Shown in pieces: positions 18,601 to 25,201 of a DNA stretch of 64,000 nt (position 1 is its first letter; each line of letters opens with the position of its first letter). The position numbers and the translations under genes are program-made. Origin of the DNA: Lacrimispora sp. 210928-DFI.3.58 (GTDB lineage Bacteria; Bacillota; Clostridia; Lachnospirales; Lachnospiraceae); assembly GCF_020554865.1 (NCBI RefSeq), contig NZ_JAJCIC010000003.1, forward strand, positions 1 to 64,000. The letters are read 5' to 3'. A model generated the notes under the pieces. That model saw nothing but the letters and a program-made list of their open reading frames with translations, did no database searches and was not told the DNA's origin.

Positions 18601-19943
18601 AACTGGCTCTTGACCAGCGTATGCTAAACGATATGCTGCCTGATTTTGAGGGCAGTAAAATCAATGCCTGCGTCGATAACATCTATCGGATATGGAAAGA
18701 AAATGCCGACAAGAAATCAGCACAGCTTGTGTTTTGTGACCTTTCCACGCCGAAGAATGACGGCACATTTTCCGTCTATAACGACATCAGAAAGAAGCTG
18801 ATTGAGAGAGGTATTCCTGAAAGTGAAGTGAAGTTCATACACGAAGCCGACACGGATATGAAGAAAAAAGAACTGTTCCAAAAGACCCGCAAGGGAGAAG
18901 TCAGGGTGCTTCTTGGCTCTACTCAGAAGATGGGAGCAGGAACGAATGTGCAGGATAAACTTATCGCACTTCACGATGTGGATTGTCCGTGGCGACCTTC
19001 AGATTTGGAGCAGCGTTCCGGTAGAATTGTCCGTCAGGGCAATGAAAATCCGCAGGTAGATATTTACCGCTATGTAACAGAGCAGACCTTTGATGCATAC
19101 CTCTATCAGCTTGTGGAAGGTAAGCAGAAGTTCGCAAGTCAGATTATGACGAGCAAATCTCCGGTTAGGTCGGCAGAGGATATTGATGAAACCGCACTGT
19201 CCTATGCAGAGATAAAAATGCTTGCAACAGGTAATCCATATATCAAAGAAAAGATGGACTTAGACATTCAAGTACAGAAGCTAAAGATGTTAAAATCCAA
19301 TTTCTTATCGGAGAAATACGGACTGGAGGATAAGGTCATCAAGTTCTACCCACAACAGATTGCTTACCTGAAATCCCGTGTAGAGGGACTTACAAAAGAT
19401 GTTGAAACAGCAAAATTACACCCGAAACCGATAGACGAGCAGCCGCTTGGAATGATGGTATCGGGTGTTTCTTATTCCGAAAAAGCCGAAGCAGGTCAGG
19501 CAATCATCAATGCCTGCAAGTCAATGAACAGTCCTGATGCGATACCACTTGGCGAGTACCGTGGCTTTCAAATGGAACTGTATTTTGATACGGTTCAGCG
19601 TAATTATGTTGTGAAATTAAAAGGCGAAACAAGCAGAGATGTACCGCTTGGCGATGATGCTCACGGTAATATCGTGAGAATAGATAACGGCATAGAACGC
19701 TTTGAGGAAGCACTTGCTGATACGAAAAACAGTCTTGAAAATACGGAGAAGCAGTTTGAAACAGCGAAGCAGGAAATCGAAAAGCCGTTTGCAAAGGAGG
19801 AAGAATTGAGGGCAAAAACTGCCCGACTTGATGAGCTGAATATCCTGCTCAATATGGATAAAAAGGAAAATGAGATTGTCGGCGGAGAGCCTGATGAGGG
19901 CGAAGCTGTCGGCGGCAGAAAGGAGAAATCGTATGAGAGATAA
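12624..19943 (+). CDS. Giant ArdC-N / N6-methylase / SNF2 helicase fusion
   Basis: 2439 aa, the typical huge DNA-processing protein of Tn1549-like elements. N-terminal ArdC/LtrC-like ssDNA-binding region (about 1-110). A disordered Ser/Gly/Asp/Glu-rich stretch (about 275-395) coincides with an overlapping gene in another frame (tnpV). An N6-adenine methylase-like domain has LEPSCGIGNF (about 963) and a degenerate NVPFG (about 1028) in place of NPPY. The SNF2-type helicase has AHAVGAGKTFE (Walker A, about 1640), VDESHYYKN (about 1800), and SGRIVRQGN (motif VI, about 2131), and a coiled coil follows. It probably remodels or protects element DNA during transfer. GGAGGTG ribosome binding site. 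Confidence 0.88.
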   Translation: MARKYDLISELYNRTCKTVVSNPQNWQAFLASACRNYKLRYDEQLLVYAQRPDATAVLEIEQWNRIFGRWVNRGARGIAVFADENRTRQRLTHYFDISDTHESRYSRTVPIWDMRQEYEADVIETLESTFGEIENKSSLAEAIMGAARNAAEDNIPDYLQDLYYATEGSFLEEVDNDIVASIYKNVVANSVAYMMMSRLGVDTDGYFELDDFRDVTNFNTQETLNALGFATSDIAEMGLTEVSKTITALNRQNRIIVGQDRNEYNKVENNDERSLDNERTDLHNGGRLQPSEPETSTAAGSDFGQIRSDEEKVSEGTSQSPLLQSPDEGRTDTALGGSGTESQQDGRNNPEPDGTERGSDRADESRGYDEMGSSDERSSQLGTGNRESGSDIRLEYYDRTHEDKSLPFFGRDEVINEILRTTPHLSASLEEIKDYYERNLDNKDRTEYIKSIFNNDYTELTLEDGRTVGYKTFENVLHLWEGKYDSRTAQSFYDWAVIARHFEAMRLLGELSDSIKPLPSMDGQMTFILDGQAEEKKPSAFTFSQEIIDAVLTNGSGFSEGKMRIYEQFEKSLSAKENADFLKNEYGWGGSYPVIIGAGIDESHDGKGITITKGIGKENPHITLSWSQVEKRIGELIRMDRYLNPKEKEHYPRWLESQEERRTKIAETKRNREILSNAPPEQEVEPTEKEPEEAEQPQDVQYEYHLGDKVYIGASEYEILSVDDERVMLYDYDMPLFNKEFSRTEFDRKVRENPMNEHLIVKEEPAEERNEAEEVQTNMGSMPIEDYREIVASQSGFDSYDEMHRQGYRIGNGYDKEPEPVVPAWEQKKKVKGFDLHPDVPMADRHTFNLRENEVETVGKKERFRRNIMAIQLLKKCQEENRFATPEEQIVLSKYVGWGGLSEAFDENNSAWATEYLELSSVLTPEEYASARESTLTAFYTPPEVITAIYKAMEQMGFKEGNLLEPSCGIGNFIGMLPDSMQDSKIYGVELDTISAGIAQQLYQKTTIAAQGFEETNLPDSFFDGVVGNVPFGDFKVSDKRYDKHKFLIHDYFFAKSLDKLRPGGVMAFVTSKGTMDKETLAVRKYIAQRAELLGAIRLPNNTFKGNAGTEVVSDILILQKRDRLIDIEPDWVHLDTDENGIKMNSYFVQHPEMILGEMKMVSGRFGMEATCVPYENADLAAQLDEAVANIHGEITEYEAEEELEEEDNSIPADPTVRNFSYTVVDDKIYYRENSRMTPVEVSATAENRIKGMIAIRNSVRTLIELQTEDYPDSEIKAEQERLNRLYDTFSGKYGLINSRANTSAFSQDSSFSLLSALEIIGEDGELERKADMFSKRTIKPHTPVTSVDTASEALAVSLGEKATIDMDYMMELSGKSENEIFEDLKGVIFLNPLYEYGNSYEPKYLMADEYLSGNVREKLRIAKKSAELYPEDYKVNVEALQKVQPKDLTASEISVRLGATWLPPDDVQEFIFHLLETPRYAQWNIKVHFSPFTSEWNIEGKSYDKGNVRAYNTYGTSRINAYKIIEETLNLKDVRIFDYIEDDEGKKKAVLNKKETAIAQSKQEMIKQEFQDWIWSDPERRERLCKSYNEKFNSVRPREYDGSHIIFNGMNPEIELREHQKNAVAHILYGGNTLLAHAVGAGKTFEMVAAAQESKRLGLCNKSLFVVPNHLTEQWAAEYLQLYPAANILVATKKDFETKNRKKFCGRIATGDYDAVIIGHSQFEKIPMSIERQRAILEQQLEEITGGIAELKRNRGENFSIKQLEKSKKSIRQKLDKLNDQTKKDDVVTFEELGVDRLFVDESHYYKNLYLYTKMRNVGGIAQTEAQKSSDLFMKCRYLDEITGGRGTVFATGTPISNSMVELYTIQRYLQYNTLVKNGLQHFDAWASTFGETITAVELTPEGTGYRAKTRFAKFYNLPELMAMFKEIADIKTADMLNLPVPEAKYHNIAVKPSEMQKEMVASLAERAEQVRGGGVDSSVDNMLKITNDGRKLALDQRMLNDMLPDFEGSKINACVDNIYRIWKENADKKSAQLVFCDLSTPKNDGTFSVYNDIRKKLIERGIPESEVKFIHEADTDMKKKELFQKTRKGEVRVLLGSTQKMGAGTNVQDKLIALHDVDCPWRPSDLEQRSGRIVRQGNENPQVDIYRYVTEQTFDAYLYQLVEGKQKFASQIMTSKSPVRSAEDIDETALSYAEIKMLATGNPYIKEKMDLDIQVQKLKMLKSNFLSEKYGLEDKVIKFYPQQIAYLKSRVEGLTKDVETAKLHPKPIDEQPLGMMVSGVSYSEKAEAGQAIINACKSMNSPDAIPLGEYRGFQMELYFDTVQRNYVVKLKGETSRDVPLGDDAHGNIVRIDNGIERFEEALADTKNSLENTEKQFETAKQEIEKPFAKEEELRAKTARLDELNILLNMDKKENEIVGGEPDEGEAVGGRKEKSYER
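13453..13806 (+). CDS. tnpV: TnpV-like protein overprinted in the helicase gene
   Basis: 117 aa, read in a different frame of the same strand inside the helicase gene. AAAGGAG (13438-13444) lies 8 nt before the ATG. The protein has the TnpV signature: MNELTYTMVGDYSLPNL at the start, GRYAQMRRKFLKEH (about 31-44), and MKWVRLMNALRSSAQEIV near the end, and is family-sized. The host frame here is a disordered, low-complexity linker, as expected for DNA constrained by another frame. TnpV proteins are found in clostridial mobile elements; their function is unknown to me. The combination of start site and recognisable product argues that this is a real gene, not a shadow. Confidence 0.75.
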   Translation: MNELTYTMVGDYSLPNLKLPQQPEVTLGRYAQMRRKFLKEHHRVLYYNLLTRGELTQHLAEVEQRASKMEETILSQMAQKEGVTEQMKAEDMMKWVRLMNALRSSAQEIVKAEVIFV

Positions 19944-19963
19944 ACAGGAAGGCGGTGGTCGAT

Positions 19964-20926
19964 ATGCCTTTTATCGCACCTGAGTTAATCATTCAGGCGA
20001 AACAGATGGACTTATTAACTTATCTGAAAAACTATGAACCGTATGAGCTGGTTAAGTTTTCAGGTAACACCTATTGCACCAGAACCCACGACAGTTTGAA
20101 AATTTCAAACGGGAAATGGATATGGTGGTCGAGAGGTATTGGCGGCAGGAGTGCTTTGGATTATCTGATTAAGGTCAAAGGTTACAGCTTCCTTGAAGCG
20201 GTGGAAACCATTATCGGACACACAGCGATTCAGGCTCCGGTCTATGAAAAGCCACAGCCAAAAGAGGAAAATAAACCGCTTCTTCTCCCTGAAAAATGTG
20301 CTTCCAACAGAGTGATTACAGAGTATCTTTTCGGGAGAGGAATAGATTTTGAAATCATCAATTACTGTATCTCTAATGACCTTATCTTTGAGAGCCTGCC
20401 GTATCACAACGTTGTGTTTGTAGGCTATGACGAGAAGAAAGAACCGAAATATGCAGCCTACCGTTCCACGAATAAGCGTAGGATTATGGGCGATTGCAGT
20501 GGCAGTAAAAAAGATTATTCTTTTCGGCTTGGTAAGGAAAACTTGGAGGAAGTACACCTCTTTGAGTGTGCCATTGACTTGTTATCCTATGCCACACTTG
20601 CGAAGCTGAACGGGAAGGATTGGAAAGAAATGAGCTTTGTTTCGCTGTCCGGGGTGTATTCTCCGGCAAAGAAAATTGAGGACAGTAAAGTGCCGATTGC
20701 ACTGGAAAAGTATCTTGACAGTAACCCATCTGTCAGGAAAATCCGTATCCATTTTGACAATGATATAGCGGGCAGAAAGGCAGCACAGACCTTAAAAACT
20801 ATTCTGCCGGATAAGTATGAAATCGTTGATGAGCCACCAAAAGTAGGTAAGGACTTCAACGATTTTCTTTGTATGCGGATGGGAATTTACAATAAAAAAA
20901 CACACGAAAGGAATGAAGAACGATGA
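19964..20926 (+). CDS. DUF3991/TOPRIM primase-like protein
   Basis: 320 aa from the ATG at 19964 (AGGAAGG upstream). The N-terminal part has the CHC2-like zinc-less domain of DUF3991 (SLKISNGKWIWWSRGIGGRSALDYL, about 45-69). The C-terminal half has a TOPRIM fold: E in LFECAIDLLS (about 200-209) and D-x-D in IHFDNDIAGRKA (about 264-275). Such proteins accompany the big helicase in these elements and probably prime or process the transferred strand. It overlaps the next gene by ATGA. Confidence 0.8.
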   Translation: MPFIAPELIIQAKQMDLLTYLKNYEPYELVKFSGNTYCTRTHDSLKISNGKWIWWSRGIGGRSALDYLIKVKGYSFLEAVETIIGHTAIQAPVYEKPQPKEENKPLLLPEKCASNRVITEYLFGRGIDFEIINYCISNDLIFESLPYHNVVFVGYDEKKEPKYAAYRSTNKRRIMGDCSGSKKDYSFRLGKENLEEVHLFECAIDLLSYATLAKLNGKDWKEMSFVSLSGVYSPAKKIEDSKVPIALEKYLDSNPSVRKIRIHFDNDIAGRKAAQTLKTILPDKYEIVDEPPKVGKDFNDFLCMRMGIYNKKTHERNEER

Positions 20927-21342
20927 ATGATTCTAAGATTAAAGTTCTCTTGGTAGAACCGGAAAAGTACCCGAAGGAAATTGTAATCGACGACAGTCTG
21001 GAAGCAATGCAGGAGGTTGTCGGCGGGGACATTGAGGAATATATGCCCTATGACGATGACGTTGCAATCATCTGTAATGAGGAAGGAAAGATGAGAGGAC
21101 TTCCGCTTAACCGTGCAGTTTATGTGCAGGACAATGATAAGAAAGAGATGGTAGATATTATCTGCGGCAAATTCTTTATCTGTTATGCACCGCCTGAGAG
21201 TGAGAGTTTTCAGAGCTTGCCGGACGATATGATGAAGAAATACAAGGAACAGTTCAAGTATCCTGAACGCTTTTCTAAGGAAGTGGGCGGTAATATCGTG
21301 GCTGAACCTTTTAAGCCGAAATCAAAGGATTATGAGAGATAG
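20923..21342 (+). CDS. DUF3846 family protein
   Basis: 139 aa, overlapping the previous gene by 4 nt. The central block with VGGDIEEYMPYDDDVAIICNEEGK and LPLNRAVY is characteristic of DUF3846 proteins in conjugative elements and phages. Function unknown. Acidic overall and likely cytoplasmic. Confidence 0.8.
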   Translation: MNDSKIKVLLVEPEKYPKEIVIDDSLEAMQEVVGGDIEEYMPYDDDVAIICNEEGKMRGLPLNRAVYVQDNDKKEMVDIICGKFFICYAPPESESFQSLPDDMMKKYKEQFKYPERFSKEVGGNIVAEPFKPKSKDYER

Positions 21343-21470
21343 TAGACTGAGAACGGGGCAACCCGGAGGAGATGTTTATTCTTAGCGAGCAGACCATTTG
21401 GATAAACACAGTTTCCCAAACGGTAAAAGGCTCGTTAGGGGTTGCCCCTAATACCCCGTGAGAAAGGAGA
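21343..21470 (+). other. Candidate origin of transfer (oriT)
   Basis: A non-coding 128-bp stretch directly ahead of mobC and the relaxase. GGGGCAACCC (21355-21364) and GGGTTGCCCC (21439-21448) are perfect inverted repeats. Between them lie further pairs: TGTTTAT/ATAAACA, TAGCGAGC/GCTCGTTA, and ACCATTTGG/CCCAAACGGT (imperfect). Position and dense symmetry fit an oriT. The nick site cannot be assigned; TAATACCCC after the right arm is one candidate. Confidence 0.5.
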
Positions 21471-21477
21471 ACTTGAT

Positions 21478-21636
21478 TTGAGAGAGTTATTACTTATCGC
21501 CGCCGGGACACTGCTCGGCAGTTGTCTTGGCGTTACGATGATGTGCTTATTCCAGATTAACAAAGATTGCAGAGTAAAGAGAAAGGAAGATACCGATTAT
21601 GAGAAAGAGAAACATTCAGAAGATTGTACGCTTTAA
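21478..21636 (+). CDS. DUF3789-like small membrane protein
   Basis: 52 aa from TTG at 21478 (AAAGGAG 8 nt upstream). One N-terminal membrane helix (LLLIAAGTLLGSCLGVTMMCLFQ) and a charged cytoplasmic tail. It resembles DUF3789 proteins found before mobC in related elements. The gene overlaps mobC by 38 nt. Confidence 0.65.
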   Translation: MRELLLIAAGTLLGSCLGVTMMCLFQINKDCRVKRKEDTDYEKEKHSEDCTL

Positions 21637-21940
21637 CCGCAAGGAAGCACAGGATTTGGCAGCAAAGGCAAAGAAGGCTTGCCTTTCCGAAGCAGGACTT
21701 ATCCGTTTACTTATCAGAGGTTACGAACCGAAAGAGAAACCCGATGACCGCTTCTATGATGTGATGAGGGAACTGTCCTCTATCGGTAATAACATCAATC
21801 AGCTTGCGGCTAAAGCTAATACGCTTGGTTTCATTGACGCACCTATGCTGAAGAATGAAGCTGCGAAGTGGAATAAGTTCCAGTCAGAGATTGAGAGGAC
21901 ATATCTTCGTCCAAATCAGAGCGAAATGAAATGGCAGTAA
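21599..21940 (+). CDS. mobC: Relaxosome protein MobC
   Basis: 113 aa. Ribbon-helix-helix-like N-terminus (IQKIVRFNRKEAQDLAAKAKKACLS), then the MobC signature RELSSIGNNINQLAAKAN (about 61-78). It helps the relaxase open oriT. Start ATG with AAAGGAAG upstream. It overlaps the relaxase gene by 10 nt. Confidence 0.88.
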   Translation: MRKRNIQKIVRFNRKEAQDLAAKAKKACLSEAGLIRLLIRGYEPKEKPDDRFYDVMRELSSIGNNINQLAAKANTLGFIDAPMLKNEAAKWNKFQSEIERTYLRPNQSEMKWQ

Positions 21941-23316
21941 CAAAGTTGTGGTCGGTTACAGAAAGGCTCGGTCAGGTCATTGACTATGCGACCAATCCCG
22001 AAAAGACTTCTGCAAAAATCAAAAGGGAGTTTTCGCCGGAACAGTATCAGGCTCTTGCAGATGTTATTGCTTATGCAAAGGACGAGGAAAAAACAGAGCG
22101 TGAGTTCTATGTTGAGGGTATCAACTGTAATGTGGCGATTGCCCGTGACCAGTTCATAACGGTTAAGGAGCAGTACCAAAAGACAGACGGTATCCAAGCC
22201 TATCACGGATATTTGAGTTTCAAGGAAACAGATATATCTCCTGAGATGGCACAGAAAATCGGAATGGAGTTTGCAAATGAAGTGTGGGGTAAAAGATTTC
22301 AAGTCGTTGTGACAACCCACCTGAACACAAAGCACCTGCACTGTCATTTTGTCATCAACTCTATTTCTTTCGTCGATGGGAAACATTTATGGGGAGAGGA
22401 AAAAGCGTGGTTCAAATTCCGAAAAGTTGCAGACAGGATTTGTGAGAAGTACGGACTTTACTATGACCCGAATCCGAACCGCAGTAAGCAGTCGGATTAT
22501 CTGACGATGAAAGAAAAGGCAGGTATGCCGACACGCTACTCGGTTGCAAAAGAAGCCATTGATTATGCTATCGACCACAGCAAGACCCTGAAAGAATTTC
22601 AGTTTGCACTCAAGGAAATGGGATATGCCTATAACCTGAGTCCAAGCCGAAAATATTGGACGGTCATTCCAAAGGGATACGATAAGCCGATACGACTGAA
22701 AAATCTCGGAGCTGATTATACCAATGACCGGATTGTAGAGCGTATCAAAGAAAATCGTGATAGATGGGCAGAAATTGAGCCGTTCCAGAGGGCGACTTAT
22801 AAACCAAGACAGTACCGTATGCAGACCAGAGGACAGAAGCTGAAAAAGAAAGGCGGACTTTATGGGCTGTATCTGTATTACTGTTACAGACTCGGTTATC
22901 TGCCAAAGTATAAGAAACAGAATAACGCAAGGCTTCATTATCTCTTGAAAGATGATTTAATGAAGCTCGATAAGATTACTGATGAAGTAAGGCTGCTCGG
23001 ACGAGAAAATATTTCCACGGACGAACAGCTTTTTTCATATAAGACTTCCTTAGAGGAGCAGATGAAAAATCTTGTTGCCGGAAGAACACATCTCCGAAAA
23101 AAGATAAGAACAAATATTGATGATGGTCAGCTTCAGGCGGCAAAAGATGAAATCGCTTCTATCAATGGAGAATTGAAAAAACTCCGACGAGAAGTAAAAC
23201 TCTGCGAGGATATTGCGGAGAGGTCAAAGGTTATGGAAGAAAACCTTGAGCATATCGAAACAGAGGAACAAAAACAGCAGAGAAAGGAGAAATCACGCTA
23301 TGAACAACGGTGGTGA
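21931..23316 (+). CDS. MOBP-type relaxase
   Basis: 461 aa. Nicks oriT and stays bound to the 5' end of the transferred strand. Motif III HLNTKHLHCHFVINS places the metal-binding His at about 130, 135, 137 and 139. The N-terminal Tyr candidate lies in the QVIDYATN segment (about 17). The C-terminal half is basic and coiled-coil (about 340-460). It overlaps the next gene (start 23300) by 17 nt. Confidence 0.9.
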   Translation: MAVTKLWSVTERLGQVIDYATNPEKTSAKIKREFSPEQYQALADVIAYAKDEEKTEREFYVEGINCNVAIARDQFITVKEQYQKTDGIQAYHGYLSFKETDISPEMAQKIGMEFANEVWGKRFQVVVTTHLNTKHLHCHFVINSISFVDGKHLWGEEKAWFKFRKVADRICEKYGLYYDPNPNRSKQSDYLTMKEKAGMPTRYSVAKEAIDYAIDHSKTLKEFQFALKEMGYAYNLSPSRKYWTVIPKGYDKPIRLKNLGADYTNDRIVERIKENRDRWAEIEPFQRATYKPRQYRMQTRGQKLKKKGGLYGLYLYYCYRLGYLPKYKKQNNARLHYLLKDDLMKLDKITDEVRLLGRENISTDEQLFSYKTSLEEQMKNLVAGRTHLRKKIRTNIDDGQLQAAKDEIASINGELKKLRREVKLCEDIAERSKVMEENLEHIETEEQKQQRKEKSRYEQRW

Positions 23317-24094
23317 CGCAGCAGAGCAGGTCGTTAGGCTTTCGCTTGAAGGATTTGAAGTTGCTGCAAGATTAAGCGGTTCGGCGGCGAAGAATATCGC
23401 ATTGCTTTTGGTATCGGTTCTGAAGCAGGAGCAAAAGACGAAGGGCAAAGCAAGGCTTACCAATATGATTAAGTCAGGCAAGGAGCTGAAAGTCTTTTCC
23501 ATTCCGCAAAAGGATTTGAAGAAGTTTACCGAACAGGCAAAACGCTATGGCGTTCTTTATTGTGTCCTCAGAGATAAGAACACAAAGGGAGAGAATGCTC
23601 CGGTAGATATTATTGCAAGAGCAGAGGACGCTTCTAAAATTCAGCGTATCGTTGAAAGATTTGAACTTGGCAAGGTGGATAAGGCTTCGATTGTCAGTGA
23701 AGCAGAGAAAGCTATCGCAGACCGTGAAGCGGTTGAAAAAGAAAAGCCGACCAAATCCAAGAGTGAAATCATTATGGAAGAAGCGGTCAGAAATCCAATG
23801 CAGAAAGAGGAGCGAGCAAACGCAAACCCCTCAGTCGCCAAAACAGACAAAAGCCCTCTGTCAAGGCAAAACTCAGAGCCGGTAGAAACGCAATCTGATA
23901 AGGGTGTTGCAAAGCCAGTGGAAAAGCCATCGGTCAAAGAGAAACTTGACCGTTATAAGGCACAGGCAAAACAGCAAAAAGAAGCAGAGCGTAAAGAGCC
24001 GGAGGTTAAGAAAGATGGCAAGAAGCCGCAGCAGAAAAACGGTCAGACGGTACACCGTCAGCCGAAGAAGAAACCCAAAACAAAAGAGAGGTAA
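23300..24094 (+). CDS. PcfB/DUF3801 family conjugation protein
   Basis: 264 aa from ATG at 23300 (AAAGGAG 8 nt upstream), inside the end of the relaxase gene. Residues 1-150 match the PcfB/DUF3801 layout (AARLSGSAAKNIALLL; LKKFTEQAKRYGVLY). The rest is a Lys/Glu/Gln-rich disordered tail ending in RQPKKKPKTKER. In enterococcal pCF10, PcfB links the relaxosome to the coupling protein. Confidence 0.82.
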   Translation: MNNGGDAAEQVVRLSLEGFEVAARLSGSAAKNIALLLVSVLKQEQKTKGKARLTNMIKSGKELKVFSIPQKDLKKFTEQAKRYGVLYCVLRDKNTKGENAPVDIIARAEDASKIQRIVERFELGKVDKASIVSEAEKAIADREAVEKEKPTKSKSEIIMEEAVRNPMQKEERANANPSVAKTDKSPLSRQNSEPVETQSDKGVAKPVEKPSVKEKLDRYKAQAKQQKEAERKEPEVKKDGKKPQQKNGQTVHRQPKKKPKTKER

Positions 24095-24100
24095 TTCACT

Positions 24101-24985
24101 ATGACAAATGATTTCAAACCCGCAAAGGCTGGCGGTAATCAGCCAAGATTATCTAAAGAGGAGTATGCGGAAAAGAAGCGAGCAGAAAAAGAAAAGATCT
24201 ATCAGATGATTGATGACGCTGCCCGTGAGATTGTGAGTGACTCTGAGAAGTTCAAGAGCTTTCTTGATACGCAGAGTCGAATGGACAGATATTCCGCAGC
24301 AAATGCTCTCCTTATTTACAGTCAGTATCCGCAGGCAACACAGCTTAAAGATTTTAATGATTGGGGTAAGGACAATGTGAAGATTACCAAAGGGGCAAAG
24401 AGTGTTTCTATTCTTGAACCAGTGGAATATACAAGAGCAGATGGCTCTCCGGGTATTTCCTACAATGTCAAAAAGGTATTTGATGTTACACAGACAAATG
24501 GAAGAAAAGCTCCGGCGGTATCAGCAAACCGTGACCCGAAAGCACTTATCACGACAATGCTTGATGTATCTCCGGTGGAGGTTGCGTCAACCGATGAACT
24601 TCCGTATCCGAATATGGCAGCTTTCTATAATAATGAAAAGCAGACCTTGTATGTGAAGCGTAATGTGGGTGACAGCGTAGCGGTTGCTCAGTGTGTCGCT
24701 CAGGAACTCGGACACGCACAGCTTTCTATCAACAGTGAAAGTTACAGCCGCAGGGATATGGGATTTCAGGCAGTGTGTATCGGATATATGCTTTGCAAGA
24801 AGTATGGCGTAGATACACAGAACTTTGCGATTAACCGTATTCCGGAGGGACTGGCTTCCAAAGAGCCGAAAGAAATCCGTGCGGAGCTTTCCAAGACCCG
24901 AAATGCAATGGCAGAAATTCATAGTCATATCTCTGATGAAATGTTCCGCAAAAAGCAGGAGCGTTCAAAGGACTATGAGAGATAA
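24101..24985 (+). CDS. ArdC/LtrC-like antirestriction-type protein
   Basis: 294 aa. N-terminal ArdC domain (FLDTQSRMDRYSAANALLIYSQYPQATQL area, about 47-75; ITKGAKSVSILEPVEY). The C-terminal metallopeptidase-like part has QELGHAQLS in place of HExxH, so the first His is changed to Gln. Relatives bind ssDNA and protect incoming DNA from restriction. The N-terminal domain is shared with the giant helicase fusion. Confidence 0.75.
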   Translation: MTNDFKPAKAGGNQPRLSKEEYAEKKRAEKEKIYQMIDDAAREIVSDSEKFKSFLDTQSRMDRYSAANALLIYSQYPQATQLKDFNDWGKDNVKITKGAKSVSILEPVEYTRADGSPGISYNVKKVFDVTQTNGRKAPAVSANRDPKALITTMLDVSPVEVASTDELPYPNMAAFYNNEKQTLYVKRNVGDSVAVAQCVAQELGHAQLSINSESYSRRDMGFQAVCIGYMLCKKYGVDTQNFAINRIPEGLASKEPKEIRAELSKTRNAMAEIHSHISDEMFRKKQERSKDYER

Positions 24986-24997
24986 CGGAGGGCAGAT

Positions 24998-25201
24998 ATG
25001 GAAAAAGAAAAACTCTACCACATTGCTTTGGACGATTACGAACACGGTGTTGTCATTCGCTCCTTAAACGATGAGAAAACAAAGTTGATGGAGGAAGGCA
25101 AGTCCGCAGATGCAGTAGACGACCTGCTTGTAAAAGTCGGAAATGCCCCATTGAAAAAGTTCAAAGTAATTGAAAGGAAACGCTCAGATGAAGCGAGATA
25201 A
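24998..25201 (+). CDS. Small conserved element protein, paralogue of 4871-5050
   Basis: 67 aa, AACGGAGGG upstream. Shares the YHIALDDYE start and ADAVDDLLVKV core with the 59-aa protein near the left end. Charged, helical, unknown function. It overlaps the start of the VirD4 gene by 14 nt. Confidence 0.65.
   Translation: MEKEKLYHIALDDYEHGVVIRSLNDEKTKLMEEGKSADAVDDLLVKVGNAPLKKFKVIERKRSDEAR

Noticed and set aside
23613..23885. Plus-strand 90-codon frame inside the PcfB-like gene (also 23904-24104)
   Set aside because: Lys/Arg/Gln-rich frame shift of a disordered tail; no ribosome binding site, unlike the tnpV case.
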